Shown piece after piece: positions 10,501 to 24,100 of a DNA stretch of 64,000 nt. The stretch lies in NCBI RefSeq assembly GCF_024713975.1, contig NC_091096.1, forward strand, positions 18,822,458 to 18,886,457, written 5' to 3'. Position 1 is the stretch's first letter, and every line of letters starts with the position of its first letter. Position numbers and translations under genes: made by a program. The stretch comes from Paralichthys olivaceus. Its lineage: Eukaryota > Chordata > Actinopteri > Pleuronectiformes > Paralichthyidae. Under the pieces are notes generated by a model. That model was not told where the DNA came from and did not search any database. It saw only the letters and a program-made list of their open reading frames with translations.

Positions 10501-13001
10501 TGGTTTTTGCATTATCCTGCTAACTAACAGGCAAACAAACAAACACATAACCTCCTTGGCGGAGCTAAAAATGGACAGAAAGGATTTATACAACCATCAC
10601 AACAGTTTAAAACATATTATCAATATATTTGTAGTCACAGTGGCTTTCAACAAAACAAAGGTCAGCCTGATAAAAAAGATTTGACTCTGTTGCTAATAAT
10701 GAATTTTCATTCAAGGTGCTGCTGCTGTCAGCTGCGGTTGTGGCTGTTTTTGCTGCTGGCCTCCAACACATCCAGCTCACCACTGACCCAGTGGAGCTGT
10801 GGTCCGCTCCCAACAGCCGGGCCCGCCAGGAGAAAGACTTCCACGACACACACTTTGACCCCTTCTTCAGGACCAACCAGCTGATCTTGACAGCGCCAAA
10901 CAGAAAGGGCCACATATATGATTCCTTGCTGTTTGGACCACAGAACTTTAGCGGGATCATATCTAAGGATCTCATCATCGAGCTGCTGCAGCTGCAGAAA
11001 CGAATACAGGTATAAACTAGAATGTCAGTCAGTAGAGAGCATACCTCTGCCAAGGCCCAACATGCCCCTTGAATTTAATCAAGCTGCACCAAATTTCTCA
11101 TACACATAGATATCATTTTCCTAAATGTGCTCCAGGGGATTTTTTTAATCAAGATCCATGAACAATACCTTGGGGAAAAAAGTGAAATAGTTGAAAAATG
11201 CTTTATCTCACAATGTTCTGTATCAACCTCCTTCATTTGGGCTTGTTTGGAAAACCTCATCATATTATTTTGACGCCATGATGCCTCTTTTTTTTCAGAA
11301 CATTGAGTTCTGGTCAGAGGATCTGAACCGCACAGCAAGTCTGAAGGATGTCTGCTTCGCGCCTCTGAACCCAAACAATGTCTCCCTGACGGACTGTGCA
11401 ACCAACAGTTTGCCACAGTACTTCCAGAACAGCCTGGACAACATTAACGCTAAGGTGAACATGACAGAGCTGGGAGTGACCAAAGAGGTGGACTGGAGAG
11501 ACCACTTGATCTACTGCCTCAAGTAAGGATTCAACAAAAACGAATTCAACCAACACTGCAAAACAACTGCGACCGATTTGCAGCCTCACAGAGATTAAAA
11601 CGCAACTTTCCTTTTCCTGTCTCTTCTCAAGCTCTCCCCTGTCCTTCAAAGACATCACTGATTTGGGGATGAGCTGCATGGCTGACTACGGAGCTCCAGT
11701 CTTCTCCTTTCTAGCAGTGGGAGGCTATACTAGTTAGTGACTTTCAGCATTACCCTTTACACACAAATTCACAAGAATGCATTTCTAACATGCTCCTTCA
11801 TTGTTAATCTTCTCGCTTTTCCCCAGATGACGACTACACCAATGCCGAGGCTTTAATCCTGACCTTCTCCCTCAACAACTATGCTCGAGACAACATCAAG
11901 TTTAAAGTAGCCATGCAGTGGGAAACAGAGTTTCTTAAAATTGTCCAAGAGTACCAGAAAAGTCCTGCCAACAACTTCACCTTCGCGTACATGGCGGAGG
12001 TACAGTAAACTTACAAATCACATCATGCATGTTTCACATTGTCAAGAATCCCCATTTTGCCCAGTGACCTAAACCCTGTTCAGACTTGGTTTTTACATGT
12101 GACATATAAGATCTTGAGTGGCAGTTTGTTAGCACCTGGGATTCAAATTCATCCTGAATGTGTCGTTCTTCAGATCGGATCACTTAGGACAGATGTTTAA
12201 GGTCCAGTGTGTAAGATTAAGGTGAAAGGGAACTATTGGCAGAAACTGAATATGAAATAATCCTAGATATGTTTTCACGAGTAAATGAACCCTTTATGTT
12301 TTAAAATTATTTTTGATGACACTGAAGGCTACCAGGTTCTCTTTCATGTTTTGAAGGGGAGGGTGAGGTGAGGGGTGATCAGCTCCAACATGAAACTTCA
12401 TCACTATAGACCTGCTGTTACAGCTTGTCCAAGGGTTATGTTGCATCCCCTCACTGTCTTAACTCTTAAACTCCTAATCTTTGAGTTCACTCTGGTACCA
12501 CTACCCACCTGAAATCCTTTCCTCTTTCCACAGAGGTCCCTGGAGGATGAGATCAATCGGACCACGGCAGAGGACATCCCCATCTTTATGATCAGCTATG
12601 CTGTAATCTTTGTTTACATTGCTGTTGCTCTGGGAGAGTACTCTTCATGGAAACGCATACTGGTAAGACTTCACAGATAGTACTGTCCACCTTTATTATG
12701 ATATTTTCACTGTACTCAAGGGGTCAATTTATCACATAGGACGTAATTTCTAAACAACTGCTGGATTAATCATCAGAAATCTGGATACAGACATTCATGG
12801 TCAACAAATGACAAATCATAATGCCTTTCATTTTCCTCTGACCTTTCCTTTAGCCCCACTGCAGGTTGAAACGTTTTTGTCATTATATACAAATTTAAGC
12901 ATTGTCAATATTATATTTGTTATCGAACACCTGCAGAACAAATGGCATTTTTAGCATCCTCAGCTGTACTTTGTGTACTTAGCAAGTGTTAATTTGATTT
13001 A

Positions 13002-13041
<40 letters not shown>

Positions 13042-13071
13042 TGTGTGTGTGTCTGTGTGTATGCAGATGTT

Positions 13072-13104
<33 letters not shown>

Positions 13105-16100
13105 GTATATGTCTCTGGGTGTCTAGTAATAGTCTTGTTAAGGTGTTGCTGCACAACTTGGTTTGTTTTACACAAAAAAAACAGATGTCTGCAACCTTTG
13201 CCTGGGATACGATAACCCTCCACCAAGAAAGTAACATTTATGAAACCATACTTATCATACATGTGACAAGGAGAAACTGCAGTGGTGTGGCTATGTCAGC
13301 TGTATAGTGCTATCTTCCCCATGGAGCACATAGGTTTATTGGCCACAAAGTTATACAATACAGAATGCATGATACTGCATAGATATGGGAAGCACGTGGT
13401 TCAGTGAGTTGTATACACATCTGGATTCTTATCGCTCTATCCTCAAGGTGGACTCCAAGTTCCTGGTGGGTCTGGGTGGTATCATGGTGGTTGCCTGCTC
13501 TGTCCTGACGTCCATGGGCTTCTACTCCTGGATCGGCATCCCGTCTTCGCTGGTCATTCTGCAGGTCGTGCCCTTCCTGGTGCTCGCTGTAGGAGCTGAC
13601 AACATCTTCATCTTTGTTCTGGAGTACCAGGTACATACTGTGCACCAGAGGTGTTTAATATAGATGATTCCAAGTAATAAGAATGTTCACTGATGTGATA
13701 CATGCATCCTTGCAGAGAGATGTACGAAGGCCTGGAGAAAAAAGAGAGGAGCATATTGGCCGTGTCCTTGGAAACGTAGCTCCCAGCATGCTCTTGTGCA
13801 GTCTGTCTGAGTCTGTCTGCTTCTTTCTAGGTAGGAACAACAGATAAGAGTGACATATTAAAAGGTGTCACTGAAATACAATTTACCAAACACCCAAGTT
13901 CCCACACAATGTGTTAATCTGTGATCATGTCTCTTGATACCCAAGGGGGCCTCTCCACCATGCCAGCAGTCAAGACCTTTGCTCTGTACGCTGCTCTGGC
14001 TGTGCTCATGGACTTCATCTTGCAGATGACGGCCTTTGTGGCTCTGCTGTCCCTGGATTCCCGGCGTCAAGACAACGACCGCTGTGAACTGCTCTGCTGT
14101 GTCACAGTGTCAGCGCAGCATCCCAAGAAGCGAAATGAGGGGTTTCTGCTGCCCTTCATGAGGAAATACTATGCCCCCGTCCTACTGAACTCCTACAGCA
14201 GGATCTTAGTGGTAAAGCTAGCACTTCAGCCATAAAGATTTCACAGATTCTCAAGCTGTGGCCTCTGATGTGTCTAAAATATTTTTAAAAATTAAAACTA
14301 AAAAGTAATTTTTTTCTTCTGTTCTGCAGATGTTGGTTTTCATCTTCATGCTCTGTGGATCTGTATTCCTCATGTTTAATGTCACAGTTGGTTTGGATCA
14401 GGAGCTGGCTATGCCCAAGGTTAGTACTCATGCTAAAAATAAACATAAATGAATGCTCACACAGTCTTGTGTTAATGTAAAAAATTCTGTTTTTTGCCCA
14501 GGGCTCTTATATGTTGGACTATTTCCAGTTCTTGTACAAATACTTTGAAGTTGGAGTCCCTGTTTACTTTGTCACAAAAAGGGGCTTTAACTTCACCTCT
14601 GTGGAGGGCATGAATGGAGTCTGCTCCAGCGTGGGCTGTGATCAATTCTCACTAACCCAGAAGATCCAGTATGCCACCAACCATCCTGATCTGTGAGTTT
14701 TTCATAACCTCAACACAAGCAAACAAAGGATTGTAGAAACAGTTGCTTCTGAACTCAGCAACAACAAAATTAAGGAAGAGTGCCTTTGTCCTTTATATAA
14801 TTATCATCAATTATCATTATCATTTTTTCACTCACAGATCTTTGAACCTAGGTTCAAGAACACCTGTACCTGGTATCGAACTGACCATCTCTTGTATACT
14901 AGCCAATCAGATCAGTTAATGATAAACTGGGTTTTATGAGTTCCACTGAGCAGATAAAGGGTGCCTCTTACACATCCTGCCATACGGAGGGTAAACAACC
15001 AAAGTATTCCCTGTAATACTTAATCAGTATGTGGAACTTCCTGGTGTATTTTGCCAGTTTTTGGCACTTACCATCAAAACATTAATCCGGCTTTACACTT
15101 ACAGTAGCATAAACTTTATCACTCAACATTCTCATGAGTCATCTAAAGTCCTTGTCATTACTATATAAATCATCAGATAATGTGTAGGGGGTCATGGACA
15201 TTTAACAGCAGACTTTCCTTGAGATAACAAGGATCACAGAGCTCTGAGACATGATTTGAAATATTTTACACATTGTTATTTTTGGTCTATTCTTGGGATT
15301 GGGTGACTATAACAAAAGTATAATATCTAGTTTTATCCTTTATCATGGACCTTTGCTGTGTTTTGACAATGTGAAGATCGTACTTGGCCATTCCTGCTAA
15401 CTCTTGGGTGGATGATTTCATTGACTGGCTGAACCCTGGATCCAAATGTTGTCGTCTGTACACCGCCGGTGAAAATAAAGGGAACTTCTGTCCTGCAACT
15501 GAATGTGAGAATCCCTGCTGGGAAAACACCACATTTACAGACAATCTTTACAGAGTATTTCCTTGTATGATGTTACCTGTGCTTTATTACCACTCTAACT
15601 CTGCTCCCATGTCTCAATAGCTGCTGCCATTTGTGCTAAAAAATGTATGGCTCTTCCTATGAATGGCGTCCTCAGGCTGAAAGTGGAACAATTCAACCGT
15701 TTCCTCCCTGACTTCCTGGGTAACAGGCCTGACCTGCAGTGCCCCAAAGGGTGTGTATCATAGTATCATAGCAAAAACATCACAACGTGGAAACAATATT
15801 CTCACAGCTTATTTTTTAATTTTCATAGTGGTCTAGGGGCCTACGACAAGGCCGTGGTGAGAGATGCGAGCGGAGAAATTATAGGTGAGCCATCGCAAAG
15901 CAATCAAAGTTGTTACGATGTAAATAGAAATCATAATAATGAGTGAATCTTTTTTTTCCTCCTATGTTCCCAGCCTCTCGGTTCATGGCTTACCACACAC
16001 CCTGCACAAACTCTCAGGAGTTCACTGCTGCGCTGCAGAAGTCCAGAGAGCTGGCCCACAATATCACCATGGGCATGAGGAACATCCCTGGTACCTCACC

Positions 16101-17969
16101 TGACTTTGAAGTATTTCCATACACGTATGTACTTTCAGTTCCCAAACTCCGTCATGACATCTTCCATCTATAAAAAGACACTTTCTTGTCATTATTTTAT
16201 ACAGCTTTAAATCTGACTAGTCTGTATTTTCTGACCAGTGTTTTGCTCCTCTCCTTCTTCTTCCCCCAGGTTAACTAATGTGTTTTATGAGCAGTACCTG
16301 ACTATTGTGCCAGAGGGACTCTTCAACATCTCTCTGTGTCTGCTGCCAACCTTTGTTGTGTGCTGCCTGCTTCTGGGTCTGGACCTGCGCTCTGGCCTGC
16401 TCAACCTGATCACCATAATCATGATCATCGTGGACACTGTTGGCGTCATGACACTGTGGGACATCGACTACAACGCAGTGGCCCTTATCAATCTGGTCAC
16501 GGTAAGAACATGTCTGTGATGGGGGTTAGAGGACACTACATCGACTTTACAAAGCTCATTCTACTTGTCATGAGGAGCGCTGCTCAGCCTGTGAAGACAG
16601 TTTTATGTCATCTGTGGTTTTAGCTTATATTGAATCCTCCATTGTGCAAGTTCAAGTCTAAGTATGTATGTATAAATGTATTTATAATCTATATCCACAC
16701 CATAACAGTTTCATTGTGATTTCTTTTATTATTTTTTTGAAACTGTACATGTAAAATTGTAGTCTAACCTTTCAGTGATAATTCCTATGTATAAAAATCC
16801 GTTTATGATATGACAAGATTAACAGAAACATTATTTCCAGGAATTTAAGTTCTAAACATATATACAGATGTTCATATACATTCTTTGTCTTGCTTACAGG
16901 CGGTGGGCATCTCTGTGGAGTTTGTGTCACATATGACAAGATCCTTTGCACTCAGCACCAAGCCTTCACATGTGGAAAGAGCTATGGAGGCTACAGCTAA
17001 TATGGGCAGTGCTGTAAGTGAATGGCAGTTTTAAGGCATCTAGTGCAGAGTCACTCACAAATTTAAAGGAATCTAGGAAACTAGAAGGTCACTCAATAGA
17101 TATACTTTTGCCAAGGGCAATATTAAACAACTGTCTACTTCTCATAGTAGAAATATTGTAAAAAAAAAAATAATAAAATGGAAGCGGCCTTATGATGTAA
17201 GTGATTTATTTGTCATAAAACATATTTTAAATTACTGAATCTGCACTTTGCACAATTACTAATCTCCACATACATGAGATGGTTTCTTCCCAGGCCCAAC
17301 CACCATTCATCCGCCAAGTTTGAAGGCAATCGTTCTGGTGATTTTTGTGTAATCTTGCTAACAAATAAACTATCGAATAAACTAACAATAAGACCTTGGT
17401 GAAAGCATAACCTCCTTGGCAGAGCATGTTTACTTTTAGTGCCACACACAGTTAATTGTATTAGCATCCATGGTCAGAAGCTGCTGTCTGAGTTAAACAT
17501 GGATATTTTGTACCCTGAAGGTATTTGCTGGTGTTGCTATGACCAACCTGCCAGGCATCCTTGTGCTGGCGTTTGCCAAAGCACAGCTCATCCAGATCTT
17601 CTTCTTCCGGTTAAACCTGATCATCACACTTCTGGGTCTGGCTCATGGACTCATCTTCCTCCCTGTGCTCCTCAGCTACTTTGGTATGCACTTTTTTTAT
17701 GCACCTGAGAGAATCAATTAAGCTGAGAGCGAGGACTAAAATCTGCCTGTTTTCTGTTCTCAGGTCCCGGTGTGAACAAGGCAGTGCTGCTGCAGATTCA
17801 ACAGGACAAAGCAAAGGCCAGCCAGGAGCCGGAGATGGCGAGCAACATGAGACAAGTCTATGATAACCTGAGCTATGAAGACACTGACTCAAACTCCAAA
17901 AAGACTGTCACAGATGCAAGCAGACCTTTAGATATTATAGTAAAAGAGGAGAGAATTGACTACTTCTGA
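7575..17969 (+). CDS. npc1l1: NPC1-like intracellular cholesterol transporter 1, complete
   Basis: NPC1L1 is the polytopic sterol importer of the enterocyte brush border, the ezetimibe target in mammals. The model has 21 exons and 1353 aa (human about 1359): 7575-7616, 8992-9153, 9271-10182, 10716-11009, 11299-11522, 11632-11732, 11827-11999, 12534-12662, 13448-13630, 13716-13830, 13946-14211, 14330-14419, 14502-14692, 15377-15504, 15621-15750, 15829-15884, 15974-16124, 16270-16501, 16900-17013, 17521-17683, 17764-17969. Features are a signal peptide (about 1-20), a Cys-rich N-terminal sterol-binding domain, a Pro-rich linker and first membrane helix at the end of exon 3, a sterol-sensing domain over exons 8-11 ([14 protein letters not shown]), and a final helix bundle ([20 protein letters not shown]). 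[17 protein letters not shown] and [14 protein letters not shown] favour NPC1L1 over NPC1. The cytoplasmic tail ([13 protein letters not shown] ... RIDYF) lacks the dileucine LLNF of NPC1. Exon 14 ends at the GTGAGA donor, the only choice that keeps the [14 protein letters not shown] frame. Confidence 0.95.
10244..10566 (+). repeat. MITE-like element, copy 1 (npc1l1 intron 3)
   Basis: It starts ACCTCTGCCAA and ends CATAACCTCCTTGGCGGAG. The two ends are imperfect inverted repeats of each other. Internal landmarks are TCATCAAGATCCATGAATTA and a 'tgctaactaacaggcaaacaaacaaac' type tail. The same landmarks recur at four other places in the window. The structure suggests a nonautonomous DNA transposon common in percomorph fish; the family name is not assigned. 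Confidence 0.7.
11043..11217 (+). repeat. MITE-like element, copy 2, 3'-truncated (npc1l1 intron 4)
   Basis: It begins ACCTCTGCCAAGG and includes AATCAAGATCCATGAACAAT and CTTTATCTCACAATGTTCT. This is the left half of the same family as 10244-10566. The right terminal repeat is missing. Confidence 0.65.
12199..12425 (+). repeat. Degraded MITE ('AAGGTCCAGTGTGTAAGAT' family, npc1l1 intron 7)
   Basis: AAGGTCCAGTGTGTAAGAT followed by GGTGAAAGGGAACTATTGGC and, later, GAAGGCTACCAGGTTCTCTT matches a high-copy fish element I recognise from memory. The copy has internal deletions and no clear right terminus. Confidence 0.6.
13003..13110. repeat. Compound GT/AT microsatellite (npc1l1 intron 8)
   Basis: An interrupted (GT)n tract of about 50 bases passes into (GTAT)n and (AT)n. 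The apparent Cys-Val and Thr-His open frames over it are repeat artefacts. Confidence 0.9.
17280..17424 (+). repeat. MITE-like element, copy 3, 5'-truncated (npc1l1 intron 19)
   Basis: It includes CATCCGCCAAGTTTGAAGGC, GTGTAATCTTGCTAACAAAT and the terminus CATAACCTCCTTGGCAGAG, which is the right half of the 10244-10566 family. Confidence 0.65.
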
Positions 17970-18524
17970 GCGCTGACAACAAAAACTGTTTCTATCAGCT
18001 CTGATGAGTAAATACCTCTGTAACAAGCTGCAAAAGATGAACCCAGGAATGGACAGAGATAGTAAAATCAGAGTTGGGTATCTGGCTCATCCATATGGAA
18101 ATCATTAACTTAACTATGTACCTCAATCAGAAATGGACCAGGGGACTGTCAACAACATACAGTTGTGCAATATTTCTGAGCAATGCAAGAGCAGACTACT
18201 GCAATAAGCATCGACCCTCCTGTCTCACCGAAAGAGAAACTATGAGTCTCTCTTTACAAGCGCTGCAGCTGGGCAGGAATTGTTTTTTCAGTTGTGGAAA
18301 TGTGCAACAGGACAGGAGATTGGAAAGGCTCTTGAATGAGTCATTTTGAATTTTTTATTGAGAGTAATTATTTTGTACGCGAAGACTTCACATTAGAAAT
18401 GTTTGGAGTGATTAACTTACACCCCAGCATTTCATATGATAGTTTCTTATATTGCAGTATGTTGCTATTGCTGTAAAAAAAAAGTGCAATCAGTATATAT
18501 ATATATCAATATTTGTATTACTTA

Positions 18525-18530
18525 AATAAA
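18525..18530 (+). terminator. npc1l1: Poly(A) signal of npc1l1
   Basis: AATAAA lies about 555 bases after the npc1l1 stop codon at the end of an AT-rich 3' UTR. No stronger signal lies between. Confidence 0.6.
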
Positions 18531-18539
18531 TATCCTCAT

Positions 18540-19540
18540 TGAAAACACATCAGTTTTTCATGATCGCTTGTTTCAGTGCACAAAACACATGCACGCACTT
18601 GATTTAATCAAGAGACCAAAACTGGACCTGAGGATTTTTCTTTTATATATTAAAGAACTAGTTTGGGGTCAAAACTGTACTTTTTCTAATGCAATAATAA
18701 AAACTAATCAAAGAAAAAGTCTAAGTAAGTGGAATTAAAATGGTTTCGCTTATTATTGATTTAAGTTATAACCGATAAGAGTTTTCTCTCTTTCATTTAC
18801 ATGAGAGAAATTTGCTCTGAAGCTGAAAACATCATTTTTCTTAGTTGCACCAGGTTTGTTTTACTGAGAGATATTAGATTTTTCCTTAGGCTTCCCACAG
18901 ACGAACAGGGAATGATGCATCTGATTTGTTGTGTGTAATTGACTTGGAGTACCCTGCTGTTCATGTTCCCACCTTTGGCTGTTTGTCACAGTGTGTCACT
19001 GTACCTGCAGCACCAAGTTTTACCAGGAAACATTTTTAACAACAAATGTAGCACAGAGCGTTGTAAGTAGTAGATACTAAGATTAAAACTATAAGTTGAC
19101 AGTGCATTGTGCTTTTTACTGTATCCGAGCTGGAGCTAATCCCATTGGGCAAGAGGGGGGGTAAACCCTGGAAAGGTCACCACAGGACTGTAATACATAG
19201 ACAAATAACCATTCCTACTCCCATTCAAACCGATGGTGAATTTAGAGCTTCCAATCAAACCAACCCCAATCTACATGTTTGGACTGTGGGAGGAAGCCCA
19301 CACAGACACAGGCAGAACATGCAAACTCCAAACTGAAAGAAAGATTTCCTACTGTGAGTTAACAGTCAATGATCCGATTGCAGAAGTAATTATATTCTAA
19401 AAACCTCTTCATCCAATCCGAACATGTTTCTGCTGAAACATAGTATTTCTGCTGTGCCAGAAAAAAGAAGAGAACAGTTACAGATAAAAGAATGAGAAAA
19501 TAGAAACATTTCAGACATGTTGGGTATTTCAAATTTAGTT
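18540..19540. other. Intergenic stretch between convergent npc1l1 and rictor
   Basis: No gene is recognisable here. It contains the interspersed-repeat fragment at 19120-19335. Both neighbours end toward this stretch, so it should be transcriptionally quiet except for read-through. Confidence 0.55.
19120..19335 (+). repeat. Teleost interspersed repeat fragment
   Basis: The series GAGCTGGAGCTAATCCCATT, GGGTAAACCCTGGAAAGGTC, TTTGGACTGTGGGAGGAAGC and AGGCAGAACATGCAAACTCC matches the conserved body of a very common fish repeat. A second piece, including its CATC-rich flank, lies at 40391-40602. Confidence 0.65.
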
Positions 19541-19545
19541 TTATT
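19540..19545 (-). terminator. rictor: Candidate poly(A) signal of rictor
   Basis: TTTATT on the plus strand is AATAAA for the minus-strand gene. It would give a rictor 3' UTR of about 1.6 kb, plausible for this gene. Closer AATAAA variants cannot be excluded. Confidence 0.35.
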
Positions 19546-21183
19546 AACAATGCATCCCTTTGATAGGATTGTATGTTTCTTTAGGTCATCAATGCCCCAA
19601 AAACATACTGTACACATTATACAAGGGAAACCACGATTCAGGCAACAAAAAAAAGAAAAAAAAAAAAAAAAATCTTTTAAATTATAATACAGTCTTGAGG
19701 AAAAAATATAAATAACTTTTTTTCTTCTCTGGTTGAACTCACTCTATGGTACAGACATATAATAAATAGATCGGATCTGACATCACTCAGTTGATCTATG
19801 AATCATCTCTCTACGAGTCCATTTTTGTAGCAGCATTATAGCAAAAACAAGCCAATGGAAACAGAGATCCCTGTTTCCCTGGAAACCTTTTAAAAATCCT
19901 TTAGTCAGCACACACACACCCTCCCCTATCTCAGCCAATGACAGATAGTGATATTGCGTTGTGGAAACAGAGTCAGGGGGTCGTTATATATTCCTACAAT
20001 GTGATGGCAGCATGTTATGGCAACCTATTTATAAAGTTTTACAAGCAAGAAACGCGTTAAGGTGACATTACAACTTTGCCATGCTTGTTGCACATGCAGT
20101 GGAGGTGAAGCACAGAGGTAAGAAGGCATAGTCAGGTAGAGCTGCTGGGCGTATGCAGGTTCTGCAATCATCTCTGAGCAGGGTTTGGTACTAAATCTGT
20201 AATGAATAAGTCTACAGATTACTTGTACGACGGAGCATTCTTCCAAAGACCAACCACCTCCTGAGAAGCTCACTTATAATGTAATGACTGAATAAAATAC
20301 AATAAAGGTCCTACAGAAGTAAAGGATGGCATAAACTAGCATTAAATTACATGCTATTCTCATGTACCGAGTAAGGGTGGCATATATAGTGCTTAAGAAA
20401 ATATGATACTAGTGATGTTTGATTGTCTGAGATACAAGAGATAGAAAAGGAATTAGCGGTCTGTGCTGATGAGAGGCTACAGGGTTGTAGGAAGCGATGA
20501 GGTGAGAGAAGCAAAAGCGCATATCTGGCTAGAACAGATCACAGGTCAGGGTGGGATATGAGCCAGGAAGGCTCCAGATACGTTTTTTAAAAACAACAGG
20601 ATTCCTCTGTAGTGTTTTTGTTTCGTTAAGGAGAAAAGAACGCAGGTCCAAGGAATCACTGGGTAGACACAACAACATGCCTTATTCATTTCATTACAGA
20701 AAAACACCACCTCTGGAAAGAGATAAAATGTTGATAGAATCATTTCATTTTCTTTTTTTGTTTTGTTTTAAACACAATGTGAGTCTTAATGATCCAGCTT
20801 GTCCTTAAGCATTATGTTGATGTATTATTGAATGTGGTTCAAGATTGCCAACCCATGTGAAAACAGTATTTGGTTAAACTGCTCCCCCTTGTTCCTGTTA
20901 AAAGAAGAAAATAAAGTTTGAGACAGCATTAGGCATGTCAGGTTAAACCTAGTTTACAGATACTGATGTCCGTTTCCCAGCTTGATTTAGCTAGAAGAAA
21001 GGTGAGTGGTGACCACTTCCTTATTGTCCTTGGCTATGGAACTCTGTTTTGAGCAACAGAAACACACCAAACGTTTCCCCATCCTTGGAGCCATAACTTA
21101 ATTTCTCTCAGTCAAGCATTCGTTCCATGTTTGTAGGGTGGCAGGACCGGGGCTGTGCAAGGAACACGAAGGGGAAAGGGTGA

Positions 21184-24100
21184 TCAGGATTGTTCAGGAG
21201 GGTCAACGTCCTCTTCGACAGGTTTTGGTAGCTTCGTCAGGATCGCCTCTGCTTCCTCGTACATCTGGAAAAGAGGGAAAATGTTTGAATATATGGGATA
21301 CATATAGAGATTCAGAATGGGATAGGGTGGGTTTATTTTCTTACTGGCATGAATTGCACATCCTGGAAGAGCTCCTGTATGAAACGTCTTGAGGTCAAGC
21401 GAAACATGCAGTGGGCCAAGAGGTGAGAAACCTCGGAGTACAGGCAGATGTCGTCAAATGCATACGGAAACTTCTCCTTTATCCTAAAGAAACAGAGGGG
21501 ATTTAACTCGTTTTGAAAAACGATTTCTTTTTTTCTGTAAATAAACATGCATCTAAAAAATTTCAAGTAAGTAAAAGAGCTTTACGTCAGTAGTCCTGTT
21601 TCGTGGCCTTTGGTTCCAACAGAGGAGCTGAGGTTGATGATGAGGCGGAGAACCTCCTTCCTCAGCAAGACTCGGGAGGCGGGGCCGTCCTCTGATATCG
21701 CCTTTCCGCCTAAAAGACATAAATAAATACATAAATACAATAAATATAAAGCTGTGCCACTGCTTTATCAATATTTTCTTATTCCATCTGGGCGGCTTTG
21801 TGCTTCCACACCCTCTCTATTTCCTTTCCTAAGTTTAGTTCTGTTTAATTTACTGTCAAGCACAGACACCAACAGGTGCTCTGAGCTACTTCTTTTATAC
21901 TTCAATCAAATATAAAACAGATTTTATTATAGCCACACACGGTCACACTGGCTCAATTTTGTGTCATCTGTCTTCTGAATATCATATGGCAATTCATGCA
22001 ATGTCATACTGAGCAGTTTTTTTTAAATGATAAAGGAACAAAAGACCATGCAGTTTGTTTGGGTATTTGACAAGATATCCTGCATGTTGTGGTTTTTCTT
22101 ACCGAGGACAACGTCACCAGGTGTGGGCGTGCTACAGATGGAGCCTTGTGACACAGCAGCATCGCTGCAGCCTGACACTCCAGAGAACTTGGACTGAGGC
22201 ATCACCTCCAGGCGATGGCCGCTCTTGCCTCCCCATGATGGAAAGTCAACATAGTCTGTCAGAGAAAAAACAAAACAGCATATTTTATTTTCTGCACTGA
22301 CTTTAAAGTAAATCCATGTGAATGACCCAGTGTGTGTGTGTATTTGTGGGCTCACCCGTGCAAGGCTGTGTGCTGTTGAACTGTGGCTGTGTCGGGTATC
22401 CGAGGACGATGGCTCCCACACAGTACAGGCAGTTTTCTTCGGAGTGATCCTGCAGTCCCGTCTCGTCTAAGCCCACTGTGTGGTTCTGGGTGTCGCCTCG
22501 ACACACTATCAGCTCAGAGATACTGAACTGCTGCTTTAGTAGAGGGATAGCCGGGCGGTCACCTGCAGAGGGAAGAACCATGGGGAGCACATATAAACAC
22601 AATCAACCAGTCCGATTCAAAATCATATATATTTGTCATTTGATTATACATGAAGTTTTATTTACCATCTCCATCACCAAAGAGGAAGCGTTTTCGCTCT
22701 TCGGACGGGGGGCTGATTCTCTGCTGAAAGTAAGCTAAGTCTCTGATGTGGAACATATCATTGATGTCCATGGGCAGTGCTAGGCCAATGTAGTCATCGT
22801 TGCACCCATAGGTGATGCCAGAGACCATAGAGCGCACTGAAGAGCAGCGGTGCAGGGTGCTTTGGTTGATGGGACTGAGCAGCTCCTCTTTATCCAGAGA
22901 CGCAAAGCTCAGAGCTTTCAGAAACCTAGGGAGGGCAAGAGGAGAGGTACGTGAGAGGATCCGGGGGGAGAGACTGGGACAGAAAAGGAACATGGGGAGT
23001 AAGTGAAAAATGTTGGATAAAAGCACAGAGACAGAGACTCAGTGAGCAGACAGTGAGAAGGACGTTGGGATCTCAACAGACTCTAATGCCAGCATGTTAT
23101 CAGGGAGGCAGCTGCAGGTAAACAGTAGAGTCCAAGTGTCCAAGTGTGATACAAGCCAACGTGTGATACAGTCTTCAGGCATAGAAAAACTTGACCTACT
23201 AAGAAACTAAAATGTCTATGAAGGGTCAAAGATGTATCAGTATGGCTTACTATCTATATAACTGCCTAAAATAAAGACTGTTTGATACCAATATACATCA
23301 AAGTATGTAGGTTCTTTGCACGTCAGTCAACAGGAAAATAATTGGGACTTTTGACAATCGATTAATCCCCAAGAAAAAGAAGAAAAATCCTCAAACATTC
23401 ATTGGTTCAAGCTTCTAAATTGTATGAATTGCTGAATCTTAAACAAAAATAAATACATCCTGAATGTTTTTAATTTTTGATGCTGCACTCTGGTTCCTAG
23501 TTTTTTTTAACTATTAAGACTGTTGGTCAGACAAAACTAACTTTATGAATATGTCACTGTGATCTTTCTCTACATTAATAGACAAAACCATGAAGAGGTT
23601 ACTCCAGGAAGTAATTCACAGATTAACTTTCTCCCTCATAATTACTAAAGACTGATTTAGACACTGATGATCAATCACCTGAATGTTATATATATATATA
23701 TATACACACAAATAGCTGTAAAATAGCTGACAGTGACTGTGAGGAGAGTTGACTGTATAGTTGGAGTGAAGAGCTGGTAACTTTACTTTAACATCTATAT
23801 TGTGGCACGTATCTCTACCTGTTCACTTCTAAGAAAAGTCTCAGCTCCAAGAGGCAAGAACAACCAGCAACTGACCAATCTACACAGGGTTTAGTCACAC
23901 TACAGGACTACAGGAGTCAAATCAACTGAAAAACAACTGTAGGCAAGGAGTCATAGTTGAGACTAAACTAAAACCAACGAGGACCTAATTGTCTGGATCT
24001 GTGCTAGGACCTATTTCTCTACTCAGGAGGACATTGGGTCGCTCCACCCACCACGGTACGAGTGTTCTGGACAGCCTGCGGTACGGCTTTAAGACGTTGG

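Noticed and set aside
13003-13262. Open frames rich in Cys-Val or Thr-His
   Set aside because: They translate a GT/AT microsatellite inside an npc1l1 intron.
15505-15620. Continuation of npc1l1 exon 14 to a later GTATTT donor
   Set aside because: It breaks the phase with exon 15 and loses the conserved AAICAKKC cysteines; the GTGAGA donor at 15505 fits exactly.
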